Origin: an uncultured Clostridia bacterium
GTDB lineage: Bacteria; Bacillota; Clostridia; TANB77; CAG-508
Direction: 5' to 3'
NCBI GenBank assembly: GCA_944388615.1
Contig: CALXJL010000070.1
Coordinates: forward strand, 1-7,790
Length of the DNA stretch: 7,790 nt
The first letter of the stretch is position 1; every line of letters begins with the position of its first letter. Of this stretch, positions 1 to 6,050 are shown piece by piece. Both the position numbers and the translations under genes were made by a program. The notes beneath the pieces were generated by a model. That model worked only from the letters and a program-made list of their open reading frames with translations. It searched no databases and was not told the origin of the DNA.

Positions 1-1298
1 TTCCAGGAGAGAGTAAAGAGATTCAATTATTCATATTTATAAATAATAATGAAGAAAATGATTTTATAAAATTAGATGAAATAATTGAAAAGAACAGGAA
101 GATCCAAGTATCAAGAGAATTGAAAAGTACTGAAAATTATTGGGAAAAATATGTGGCTGGTCATATAGATGATGACAAAATGAATAAAATAGAAAAAATG
201 GATTACTCAAGTAAAATAAAGCAAATATATATTAGATCAATATTATTGTTTCCATTATTAGTAAATTATAAAACAGGAGGAATTGCAGCAGGTATAGAGG
301 TAGACGAAAAATTGGATTATTGCGGAAGATATGCTTATTGTTGGGCCAGAGATGCTGTATTTATAACAAGGGCATTTAATTTGCTAAAAATGGAAAAAGA
401 AACAGAAAAATTTTACAGAGACTTTTGTAAAAATACACAAAGTAAAAATGGAATGTGGGAACAAAGATTTTACACAGATGGAAGATTAGCACCTTGTTGG
501 GGTTATCAAATAGATGAAACTGCAAGTGTTATATATGGTGTGTATGAACATTTTAAATGTGTGAGAGACTTAAAATTTCTAAAAGATATGTTTAGTGTAT
601 GTGAGAATGCAGCATCATATTTAAAGAAATATGTTGAAAATATATGTTTAGATGATAAACATATGCAAGAAAGTTATGATTTATGGGAAATGACAGAAGG
701 AGTTCATACTTATTCACTTGCAAGTATATTTGGGGCATTTAATGCAATGATTAAAATATATGAAATTATAAAAGATACTTATCAAAATAATAGATTGAAA
801 CAAGATGCTATAATAAAAGATATTAATGAATTAAAAGAATATATTTATAAATTGAATAATTATGTATCAAAAAATTTAATCGATGAAAATAAAAAAATAA
901 TTTTAAGAAATAATAAAGATGAATTAACAGATATTAGTGTAATAGGAAGTGTTGTTCCATTTAATATGTTTACACCAAAAGATAGAAAGGTAAAAAATAC
1001 AGTTGAAAAAATGGAAATGACATTAAGAACATATACAGGAGGATTTTTGAGATTTGAAAAAGATAATTATAGAGGAGGAAATGCTCCTTGGCCAATAACA
1101 ACTTTATGGATGAGCATGTATTATAATAAAGTTGGAGAAATAGAAAAGGCAAAACAAGGTTTTGAATTTGTAGTTAAATCAGCTACAAAACATGGTCTTT
1201 TAGCAGAACAAGTTGATAATAGTACAATGCAGTCTAATTGGGTAATAGGTTTAGGTTGGTCACATGCAATGTTTATTAGCTATTTATTTGAAATATAA
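1..1298 (+). CDS. Glycoside hydrolase family 15 (glucoamylase-type) protein, 5' end outside window
   Basis: GH15 enzymes are inverting (alpha/alpha)6-barrel hydrolases that release glucose from the non-reducing ends of alpha-glucans. The reading frame is open from base 3, so the TTG at 120 is internal and the gene enters from the left: about 431 residues are visible of a family that usually has 600-650 in Clostridia. The visible part covers the C-terminal part of the N-terminal beta domain and the whole barrel. Family motifs are clear: YAYCWARDA (around base 330-358), APCWGYQIDET (around 490-520), SYDLWE with the expected general acid Glu (codon 687-689), GGNAPWPITTLW (around 1075-1113), and LLAEQVD with the expected general base Glu (codon 1206-1208). 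I see no signal peptide, but the N-terminus is missing. The deacetylase gene follows after 16 bases, which suggests co-transcription. The exact substrate (starch, glycogen, dextran, trehalose) cannot be told from sequence. Confidence 0.9.
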   Translation, partial: PGESKEIQLFIFINNNEENDFIKLDEIIEKNRKIQVSRELKSTENYWEKYVAGHIDDDKMNKIEKMDYSSKIKQIYIRSILLFPLLVNYKTGGIAAGIEVDEKLDYCGRYAYCWARDAVFITRAFNLLKMEKETEKFYRDFCKNTQSKNGMWEQRFYTDGRLAPCWGYQIDETASVIYGVYEHFKCVRDLKFLKDMFSVCENAASYLKKYVENICLDDKHMQESYDLWEMTEGVHTYSLASIFGAFNAMIKIYEIIKDTYQNNRLKQDAIIKDINELKEYIYKLNNYVSKNLIDENKKIILRNNKDELTDISVIGSVVPFNMFTPKDRKVKNTVEKMEMTLRTYTGGFLRFEKDNYRGGNAPWPITTLWMSMYYNKVGEIEKAKQGFEFVVKSATKHGLLAEQVDNSTMQSNWVIGLGWSHAMFISYLFEI

Positions 1299-1300
1299 TT

Positions 1301-1308
1301 AAGGGGAG
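1301..1308 (+). promoter_or_regulatory. Ribosome binding site of the deacetylase gene
   Basis: AAGGGGAG lies six bases before the ATG at 1315, in the 16-base gap after the GH15 stop codon. It fixes this start and, with the short gap and no visible promoter, supports one transcript for both genes. Confidence 0.7.
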
Positions 1309-1314
1309 TTTTTT

Positions 1315-2568
1315 ATGAAATCGAGTAAAAAGAAAAGAAATAACAGAAAGAAAAAAATAATAGTAAGTATATTCTTAATATTAGTCATTTTAGGAGTTAG
1401 CATGTTTGTGCACAGTGTTACTGATAAAAAAGTAGAGATGTCTTTAAATGGTGATGATTATGTAGAAATAGAATTAAATTCAGAATATGAAGAAAAAGGT
1501 GCAAATGCAAAAATAGAAGATGAAGACATGTCGGATAAAATAGTAATAGATGGGCAAATAGATACATCTAAAATTGGAGAGTATGAGATTAAATATTCTT
1601 TTATGGAAGGAAATAAAAATAAAGGAACGATAATAAGAAAAGTTAAAGTTGTTGAACATATTTCACCAGAGATTACTTTAAATGGACTTGGAAAAACACA
1701 AGTTAAATTAGGAGATGAATATGAGGAAAAAGGTGCTAAAGCAATAGATAATTATGATGGAGATATTACAGATAAGATAGAGATAACAGGAAGTGTTGAC
1801 ACAAGTACACTTGGAGAATATGAAATTAAATATAAAGTATCTGATTCTTCAGGAAATACATCAGAGGTTACTAGAAAAGTTAATGTTGTGGAAGAAATAG
1901 CAATAAATACAAAAGGACTACCAGTATTAATGTATCACTTCTTTTATGATGAATCAGCAGGAGAAGAAGGAAAAGATAATAATTTTATGGAAATATCAAG
2001 CTTTGAAAATCAAATGAAATATTTATCTGAAAATAATTATTATTTTCCTACATGGGATGAAGTTGTAGACTACATAGATGGGAAGATAGATCTGCCAGAA
2101 AAAAGTATAGTTATAACAGTAGATGATGGAGATAATTCATTCTTTAGATTAGCTGTACCAGTAATTAATAAGTATAATGTTAAAGCAACATCATTTATAG
2201 TTACAACATGGACAGGTAAAGATACAGTAGATGAATATAAATCAGACAAGATAGATTTTCAATCACATTCAAATGATATGCATTCAGCTGGAGCAAATGG
2301 CAAGGGAAAATTTGTTAATTACTCATATGAACAAGGTGTAGAAGATGTGGAAGCATCAGCACAAGTAACAGAAACAAAAGACGCATTTTGTTATCCATTT
2401 GGACACTTTAATGACACAGCAAAAAACGTTTTAAAAGATACAGGATATAAACTAGCATTCACAACACAGGGTGGAAGAGTAAAACCAGGTCAAGATAAAT
2501 ACCAACTACCACGAGTAAGAATGTCAAAAGGAATAAGTTTAAATTCATTTATAAATAGTGTATCATAA
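1315..2568 (+). CDS. Membrane-anchored polysaccharide deacetylase with two DUF5011 Ig-like repeats
   Basis: This 417-residue protein probably removes N-acetyl (or O-acetyl) groups from a cell-surface glycan or peptidoglycan outside the membrane. It starts with a strongly basic stretch (residues 2-14) and one hydrophobic helix (about 15-33), which is an uncleaved anchor or signal. Two DUF5011-type repeats follow (about 40-114 and 117-193). The second carries the usual DNYDGDITDKI and GEYEIKYKVSDSSGN pattern. A NodB domain fills about 201-417, with metal motif VDDGD (D270, D271), the HxxxxH motif HSNDMH (H318, H323), and YPFGHFN as motif 3. The end, YQLPRVRMSKG, lacks the motif-5 His of classical NodB/PdaA enzymes, as in some PgaB-like branches. 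The start is supported by AAGGGGAG six bases before ATG. It follows the GH15 gene by 16 bases, and its stop codon lies in the palindrome at 2566-2640. The substrate is not predictable. Confidence 0.88.
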   Translation: MKSSKKKRNNRKKKIIVSIFLILVILGVSMFVHSVTDKKVEMSLNGDDYVEIELNSEYEEKGANAKIEDEDMSDKIVIDGQIDTSKIGEYEIKYSFMEGNKNKGTIIRKVKVVEHISPEITLNGLGKTQVKLGDEYEEKGAKAIDNYDGDITDKIEITGSVDTSTLGEYEIKYKVSDSSGNTSEVTRKVNVVEEIAINTKGLPVLMYHFFYDESAGEEGKDNNFMEISSFENQMKYLSENNYYFPTWDEVVDYIDGKIDLPEKSIVITVDDGDNSFFRLAVPVINKYNVKATSFIVTTWTGKDTVDEYKSDKIDFQSHSNDMHSAGANGKGKFVNYSYEQGVEDVEASAQVTETKDAFCYPFGHFNDTAKNVLKDTGYKLAFTTQGGRVKPGQDKYQLPRVRMSKGISLNSFINSVS

Positions 2569-2640
2569 CATCCATCCATTCAGGGACAGTCCCCAAATGC
2601 CAAAAATGGGCATTTGGGGACAGACCTTGAATGGATGTTA
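2566..2640. repeat. Long imperfect palindrome between converging genes (bidirectional terminator or REP-like element)
   Basis: The 75-base element folds back on itself over nearly its full length. The inner stem is a perfect 11 bp (CCCCAAATGCC at 2591-2601 with GGCATTTGGGG at 2609-2619, seven-base loop). The outer arms pair TAACATCC (2566-2573) with GGATGTTA (2633-2640). A four-base bulge on the left is caused by a CCAT duplication, and a few mismatches or G-T pairs lie in the middle. The first three bases are the TAA stop of the deacetylase gene. The last three (TTA) are the stop of the reading frame arriving on the minus strand. Simple reading: a shared two-way terminator, although neither side has a strong T-run. 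The nested GGGACAGTCCCC dyad also resembles dispersed palindromic repeats of Firmicutes, which is inference. Confidence 0.75.
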
Positions 2641-2868
2641 ATTTGTTTTATAGAAAATATATGAATTTGAATTGGTTATTTCATTTATAAAATACCCATC
2701 ATTTATAGAAGAGTTGTCATTTTGAAGTTTAATAGGTAATGTTATGTCACAAATAAATTTAGTATCTTGATTATTTATAATTGTAATTGTGAAACTTAGG
2801 TCTCCTTCTAATGATGCTAAATCTGTGGTTGAACGTTGTAATAAACTTCCATCATATACAAGAGGAGT
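2638..2868 (-). pseudogene. Frameshifted C-terminal remainder of the membrane protein gene
   Basis: Read on the minus strand from 2868, this frame gives 76 codons without a stop: it begins TPLVYDGSLLQRSTTD, includes LSFTITIINNQ, and ends NSYIFYKTN at a TAA (2638-2640). It has no ribosome binding site and no fitting start codon. The frame is closed upstream by a stop at 2884-2886, so it cannot be an independent gene of any length. The alternating hydrophobic pattern looks like beta strands, which suits the end of the outer domain encoded upstream. The total 2638-3508 length is one base more than a multiple of three, which matches a single inserted base. The coding pattern has not decayed, so the break is recent or artefactual. 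Confidence 0.72.
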
Positions 2869-3508
2869 CCCGAGTATCTGATATTATAACGTTTTCTTTG
2901 AAATTATAGTTTATATATGAAAGTGTTATAGGTACTGAACCATCGAATTTAATTTGAGGTTTGGTATAATCTATATCATTGTTAGGATCTAATACATCAT
3001 AATTCAATCTATCTGTTATTAAATTGTCATCTATTTTATCTAGTTTTCCGAAATTTCTAATATCTTTATAATAAAGGTTTGGATTTCCAGATATTGAATC
3101 AGAAAATTTTACATTTGTTATATATAATTTTTTTATAGTACTTTCGTCTTTGTTCCTGGTAGAAGCACAATTTATATATAGACCTATATCTGTAAATTGA
3201 TGTAAATTCAAATTCCAAAGAGCTTTATTAGTGGTATTATTGCTTGCGTCAGCTGAACTGAACATATATATTTTATTAATACTAAAAATTGTATTTCTAT
3301 TATATTCTGCATAATCACTTGGAACATCTGGGTTTACATATATGAAACTACGATATATATTGTATATGACAATTATAAGAATTATAAAAGCAACTACTAT
3401 ACCAGTATAAATTATATATTTTTTATTAAAGCTATTTTTAAATCTTTCGAATTTATTCTTAAGTTCATTAAAGAAACTTTGAATTTTAATTTTAGTTCCT
3501 GGTCTCAT
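2852..3508 (-). CDS. Single-pass membrane protein of unknown function, N-terminal part before a frameshift
   Basis: I do not recognise the family. The 218-residue product has a short basic cytoplasmic tail (about 1-31, many Lys/Arg/Phe), one hydrophobic helix (about 33-51, YTGIVVAFIILIIVIYNIY) and a polar, Asn/Asp/Tyr-rich outer domain, so it is probably a type II anchored extracellular protein. The start is well set: AGGAGG stands seven bases before ATG on the minus strand. The last five residues (after R213) look out of frame. From about 2868 downwards the neighbouring frame stays open for another 76 codons to a stop at 2638-2640 and continues the same composition, so the intact protein would have about 289 residues. 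The break must lie between 2855 and 2883; an extra C in the CCC run at 2869-2871 is the simplest cause. The gene may be a pseudogene, carry a sequence error, or (less likely) use programmed frameshifting. Confidence 0.75.
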   Translation of the reverse strand: MRPGTKIKIQSFFNELKNKFERFKNSFNKKYIIYTGIVVAFIILIIVIYNIYRSFIYVNPDVPSDYAEYNRNTIFSINKIYMFSSADASNNTTNKALWNLNLHQFTDIGLYINCASTRNKDESTIKKLYITNVKFSDSISGNPNLYYKDIRNFGKLDKIDDNLITDRLNYDVLDPNNDIDYTKPQIKFDGSVPITLSYINYNFKENVIISDTRDSSCI

Positions 3509-3514
3509 TTGTGC

Positions 3515-3521
3515 CTCCTAA
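3515..3521 (-). promoter_or_regulatory. Ribosome binding site of the membrane protein gene
   Basis: On the minus strand TAGGAGGC stands about seven bases before the ATG at 3508. This strong Shine-Dalgarno decides the start of the frameshifted membrane protein gene. Confidence 0.7.
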
Positions 3522-3570
3522 AACATATTTAGAATAATCAAAAATATTTTAACAAATATTGAATAAAAAA

Positions 3571-3612
3571 TCAAATGATAATTAATAATAATACAGTAGT
3601 AAAATTATACAT
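3571..3612 (-). CDS. Possible 13-codon leader or micropeptide
   Basis: On the minus strand a perfect AAGGAGG (3620-3626) stands seven bases before an ATG that opens MYNFTTVLLLIII and then TGA. The spacing is ideal, and the peptide is mostly hydrophobic (VLLLIII at the C-terminus). It lies downstream of the minus-strand promoter and 62 bases before the start of the membrane protein gene, so it would be translated from the same mRNA. It could be a leader peptide, a tiny membrane peptide, or a vestigial gene start whose ribosome site survived. There is no homology evidence and the length is too short for coding statistics. Confidence rests on the ribosome site only. Confidence 0.35.
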   Translation of the reverse strand: MYNFTTVLLLIII

Positions 3613-3632
3613 ATAAAAACCTCCTTAATGTG

Positions 3633-3651
3633 AATAAATATAGTATTTATT
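3633..3651. promoter_or_regulatory. AT-only dyad just before the mini-ORF ribosome site
   Basis: AATAAATA (3633-3640) and TATTTATT (3644-3651) are perfect 8-bp inverted arms around a three-base centre. On the minus-strand mRNA the dyad ends six bases before the AAGGAGG of the 13-codon ORF. As an RNA hairpin it would be weak (A-T only, tight loop), so a protein-binding site or chance in AT-rich DNA is equally possible. Confidence 0.3.
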
Positions 3652-3686
3652 TTGCCTCTAACTCTTGAGCCAAGGACTTTTCAAGA

Positions 3687-3715
3687 ATTATACAACAATA
3701 TTATGTTAAATGCAA
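3687..3715 (-). promoter_or_regulatory. Sigma-A type promoter for the minus-strand transcript
   Basis: On the minus strand TTGCAT (-35, 3710-3715) and a perfect TATAAT (-10, 3687-3692) are separated by exactly 17 bases. Transcription would start near 3680, giving a leader of about 170 bases that contains the AT dyad and the 13-codon mini-ORF before the membrane protein gene. Confidence 0.65.
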
Positions 3716-3729
3716 GAATTTATCTTGCA
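3711..3729. promoter_or_regulatory. Inverted repeat over the -35 box (candidate operator)
   Basis: TGCAAGA (3711-3717) and TCTTGCA (3723-3729) form a perfect 7-bp inverted repeat with a five-base AT centre. One arm covers five of the six bases of the -35 box of the minus-strand promoter, and the repeat extends upstream of it, the normal place for a repressor or roadblock site. It lies about 30 bases from the -35 of the diverging 6S promoter. The cognate regulator is unknown. Confidence 0.45.
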
Positions 3730-3758
3730 AAAAAGTAAAAAATAAAATCAAAAATGTA

Positions 3759-3787
3759 TTGAAAAAAAAGAAATGATATGATAATAT
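3759..3787 (+). promoter_or_regulatory. Sigma-A type promoter of the 6S RNA
   Basis: TTGAAA (3759-3764) and TAATAT (3782-3787) are 17 bases apart. The predicted start is near 3794, slightly ahead of the closing stem of the 6S RNA, so a short 5' trimming would be expected if the mature RNA starts at the stem. Confidence 0.6.
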
Positions 3788-3811
3788 ATATTCAGAGATA
3801 AAGAAATAAAT

Positions 3812-4006
3812 AAAAAATATCCCTGCGTTGTACGTGTGGACTGGAATTTTAGAACCAACAAATTTTAAAAGGGAGTCCGCCTTTGGATGTGGCGAGTAAG
3901 CTTACAATAGAGTAAGAAACCCAGGAGCATTCAACAAGACACCCACCTGTGGAAGCAGGTCCTTAAAATTTCATTCATCTTACGGCATATGTGGGGGTAT
4001 TTTATT
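3812..4006 (+). ncRNA. ssrS: 6S RNA (RNA polymerase sigma-A holoenzyme regulator)
   Basis: 6S RNA mimics an open promoter and sequesters the housekeeping RNA polymerase holoenzyme, mainly in slow growth. The ends form the typical long closing stem: AAAATA (3814-3819) with TATTTT (3998-4003), continued by TCCCTGCG (3820-3827) with TGTGGGGG (3990-3997) using several G-U pairs. Conserved 6S-like pieces are present: CCCTGCGTTGTACGTGTGG on the 5' side, GGACT/AGTCC helix (around 3839/3875), GGATGTGGCGAG in the upper part, an ACCTG/CAGGT hairpin (around 3946-3959), and TTACGGCATATGTGGGGG on the 3' side. Length is about 195, normal for the family. It is not a riboswitch of a class I know. The exact ends are estimated from pairing. 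A T-rich tail (TATTTTATT) after the G-run may act as the terminator. Confidence 0.85.
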
Positions 4007-4033
4007 GTTAAAAAGATTTTAATGGGGGATTAA

Positions 4034-5635
4034 ATGGAAAAGATAAAGAAACTTGGAAACAAATTAATTAGTGGAGTAAAAGATTTAACAAAATCATATC
4101 CTATTACAATAGGAATAGTAATTATTGCAACAATTTTTATGACAATATTTATGGAAGATTTAGATGATTTGCTAATTAAAATATTTGCATTCATGCTTTT
4201 TGATGCTTTTGCAACATTTTTTTGTGAAACTAGATTTGAAAGTAAAAATAATATCTTAAAATATATATTAATTGGAATTTTTTCTATTATTTCACTTATA
4301 ATGGTTAATTCGTATGAGATTTTTAAAATTAATGAATTACTACAGGGGAGAATCTTCTTTACATATTGTTCTATATTATTAATCCTAAGCATTTACAATT
4401 CTTTAAAGAATTCAAAATTAGAATTTCATACATATCTTATCAGAGTATTTACTAATATATTTAAAACAATAATATCATATGGAATATTAATGATTGGTGT
4501 ATTAATTATAACTGCTGTATTTATATACTTGATACTAAATGGAAATGGATATGATATTTTACTAAGATTTACTGTACTAATATTTGGTGTATATTTTATA
4601 CCATTTATGATAAAATCCATAACAAATGTAAAAGAAAATACTGGTAAGTTTACTAAAGGATTAGTTATATATTTACTATTACCATTGGTTATAATATCAT
4701 TTATTATAATATATATCTATATTGTAAAAATACTAGTATTATGGCAGATACCATCTAATCAAATATTTAGAATATTATTTGCATTATTTATAGTAGGCAT
4801 TCCTACTATTATAATGTCTAAAAATTTTAATAATATAAAATATGTAAATAAATCCACAAAGATAATGCCATATTTATTCATTCCATTTACTATTCTACAA
4901 GCATATTCTCTAGGAATAAGATGTCTAGAAAATGGATTAACAATAACAAGATATATGGGTTGGATGATTTTGGCATTTGAAATAGTTACGATATTCTTGA
5001 TGTTATATAAAAAATCTAAGTATCTTTCTAAAATATTAATAGTATTATGTGTAATAGTTACAATATCGGTTTTGCTACCATATATTAATATGTATGAAAC
5101 TCCTGCGAGAAATCAAGCAAAAGTCATACAAGAATATTTAGCTAATAGCAATATATCAGAATCTCAAAAGAAAAGAGTATATGGTGCATATACATATTTG
5201 AAATATGATGATTATAGAGAAAAATATATGCCTGAATTAACAGAAGAACAAATTACCGAGATAGAAGAAATGTCAGGGTATAATAGTATAAGTAATTACC
5301 ATTTAGTATCATATACATATGACAAAGAAAGTGTTGATATAAGAGGGTATAATAAAATTTATTTAATGAGTAGTAGTTCTTATAGTAATAATGATTTAAC
5401 TAAAATGCAATTTAGGAGTAGTGACAATTATAATTATAAAAGACAATTGAACGTAAAACAAATAATTGATAATTATATACAAGCAGAAGAGAATGGAGAC
5501 GAAATAGTAGAAAACGAATTTGTGTTAGAAGATGGAGTAAAAATGATAATAAAAAGATTATACATAAATTATGAAAAAGAAGTAGATAATATAATATATA
5601 ACAGCTTGAGCATGGATATTTATTTATTAGAATAA
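4034..5635 (+). CDS. Multi-pass membrane protein, DUF4153-like
   Basis: The 533-residue protein has about eleven hydrophobic helices between residues 22 and 353, followed by a polar, Tyr/Asn/Glu-rich C-terminal domain of about 180 residues (354-533) that probably lies outside the membrane. The GLTITRYMGW segment (residues 301-310) before a helix, and the FPLT-like opening SYPITIGI, are what I recognise from the DUF4153 family. The molecular function of that family is not known. The ribosome site GGGGGA is weak. Only 28 bases separate the start from the end of the 6S RNA, with no clear promoter between, so expression may rely on read-through of the 6S transcript or a promoter inside it. Four bases after the stop the rpsO promoter begins. 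DUF4173 or another polytopic family remains an alternative. Confidence 0.75.
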   Translation: MEKIKKLGNKLISGVKDLTKSYPITIGIVIIATIFMTIFMEDLDDLLIKIFAFMLFDAFATFFCETRFESKNNILKYILIGIFSIISLIMVNSYEIFKINELLQGRIFFTYCSILLILSIYNSLKNSKLEFHTYLIRVFTNIFKTIISYGILMIGVLIITAVFIYLILNGNGYDILLRFTVLIFGVYFIPFMIKSITNVKENTGKFTKGLVIYLLLPLVIISFIIIYIYIVKILVLWQIPSNQIFRILFALFIVGIPTIIMSKNFNNIKYVNKSTKIMPYLFIPFTILQAYSLGIRCLENGLTITRYMGWMILAFEIVTIFLMLYKKSKYLSKILIVLCVIVTISVLLPYINMYETPARNQAKVIQEYLANSNISESQKKRVYGAYTYLKYDDYREKYMPELTEEQITEIEEMSGYNSISNYHLVSYTYDKESVDIRGYNKIYLMSSSSYSNNDLTKMQFRSSDNYNYKRQLNVKQIIDNYIQAEENGDEIVENEFVLEDGVKMIIKRLYINYEKEVDNIIYNSLSMDIYLLE

Positions 5636-5639
5636 AGTA

Positions 5640-5668
5640 TTGCAAAAAAAATATATATGTGGTAAAAT
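5640..5668 (+). promoter_or_regulatory. Promoter of rpsO
   Basis: TTGCAA (5640-5645) and TAAAAT (5663-5668) with a 17-base spacer. Predicted start near 5675, giving a leader of about 95 bases before rpsO. It begins four bases after the stop of the upstream gene. Confidence 0.6.
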
Positions 5669-5697
5669 AGGTATGCTTTAAAAAAGGCATACCTATT
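5666..5697. promoter_or_regulatory. Perfect 11-bp hairpin over the -10 box and start of the rpsO promoter
   Basis: AATAGGTATGC (5666-5676) pairs perfectly with GCATACCTATT (5687-5697), ten-base loop. It could end transcription of the upstream membrane protein gene, but no T-run follows on the plus strand. Because the left arm overlaps the -10 box and the expected start site, a full hairpin forms only in read-through RNA; as DNA it could be an operator. Confidence 0.5.
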
Positions 5698-5773
5698 ACT
5701 TAGCTATTAGGAAGAATTACACCACTATAGCTCAGTTCTAGGAATAAATAAATTTAGGAGGTGTAGCTATATG
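5698..5773 (+). promoter_or_regulatory. rpsO leader with competing pairings over the ribosome site (candidate S15 autoregulatory element)
   Basis: Three short complementary segments occur in order: AGCTAT (5702-5707), TATAGCT (5726-5732) and AGCTATA (5765-5771, ending on the A of the start codon). The middle one can pair with either the first or the last. In addition, TACACC (5718-5723) is complementary to GGTGTA (5760-5765), which overlaps the end of the Shine-Dalgarno AGGAGGTG (5756-5763). The TACACC and TATAGCT pairings with the ribosome site region cross each other, so together they would make a pseudoknot. S15 is known to repress its own mRNA through 5' leader structures in several bacteria, with different architectures. 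That this leader does so is inference. Confidence 0.5.
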
Positions 5774-6034
5774 ACAAAAGAAAGAAAACAAGAAATTATT
5801 AATACTTATAAAAGAGACGAAAAAGATACTGGTTCTCCAGAAGTTCAAATAGCTCTTTTAACAGAAAGAATTAATGAATTAACAGAACATTTAAAAGTTC
5901 ACAAAAAAGACAATCATTCAAGAAGAGGTCTTTTGAAAATGGTAGGTTCAAGAAGAAATTTATTAAACTATCTTTCAAAAAAGGATTTACAAAGATATAG
6001 AGACATAGTTGAAAAACTAGGTTTAAGAAAATAA
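5771..6034 (+). CDS. rpsO: 30S ribosomal protein S15
   Basis: S15 binds the central domain of 16S rRNA (helices 20-22) early in 30S assembly and contributes to a bridge with the 50S subunit. The 87 residues cover the whole family length (about 88-89), four helices. Typical signatures are present: [16 protein letters not shown] (residues 19-34), [16 protein letters not shown] (40-55) with the conserved His and Arg contacts to rRNA, and [10 protein letters not shown] (58-67). The start has AGGAGGTG nine bases upstream. It precedes pnp by 185 bases, the same order as in many Firmicutes and in E. coli. It has its own promoter and a leader that may be autoregulatory, and a terminator-like hairpin follows. 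Confidence 0.98.
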   Translation: MTKERKQEIINTYKRDEKDTGSPEVQIALLTERINELTEHLKVHKKDNHSRRGLLKMVGSRRNLLNYLSKKDLQRYRDIVEKLGLRK

Positions 6035-6050
6035 TTATTATATTGACAAT

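Noticed and set aside
120..122. TTG at 120 as the start of the GH15 gene
   Set aside because: The same frame is open back to base 3 and the upstream residues (through the ELKSTENYW stretch) continue the family's N-terminal domain; there is also no ribosome site before 120.
3509..3793. CRISPR, attachment site or tRNA in the longest gene-poor stretch
   Set aside because: No direct repeats with regular spacing, no cloverleaf and no integrase nearby; the stretch is explained by divergent promoters, a dyad and a leader.
3820..4000. Riboswitch upstream of the DUF4153-like gene
   Set aside because: The long closing stem joining both ends and the ATGTGGCG and TTACGGCAT pieces match 6S RNA; I see no ligand-binding core of a known riboswitch class.
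4030..4392. Minus-strand ORF of 120 codons opposite the membrane protein gene
   Set aside because: It lies entirely antisense to the start of a well-supported gene, has no good ribosome site and mirrors its hydrophobic composition.
5412..5690. Minus-strand ORF of 92 codons over the end of the membrane protein gene
   Set aside because: Antisense of coding sequence and of the rpsO promoter hairpin; Leu/Tyr/Phe-rich low-complexity translation and no ribosome site.
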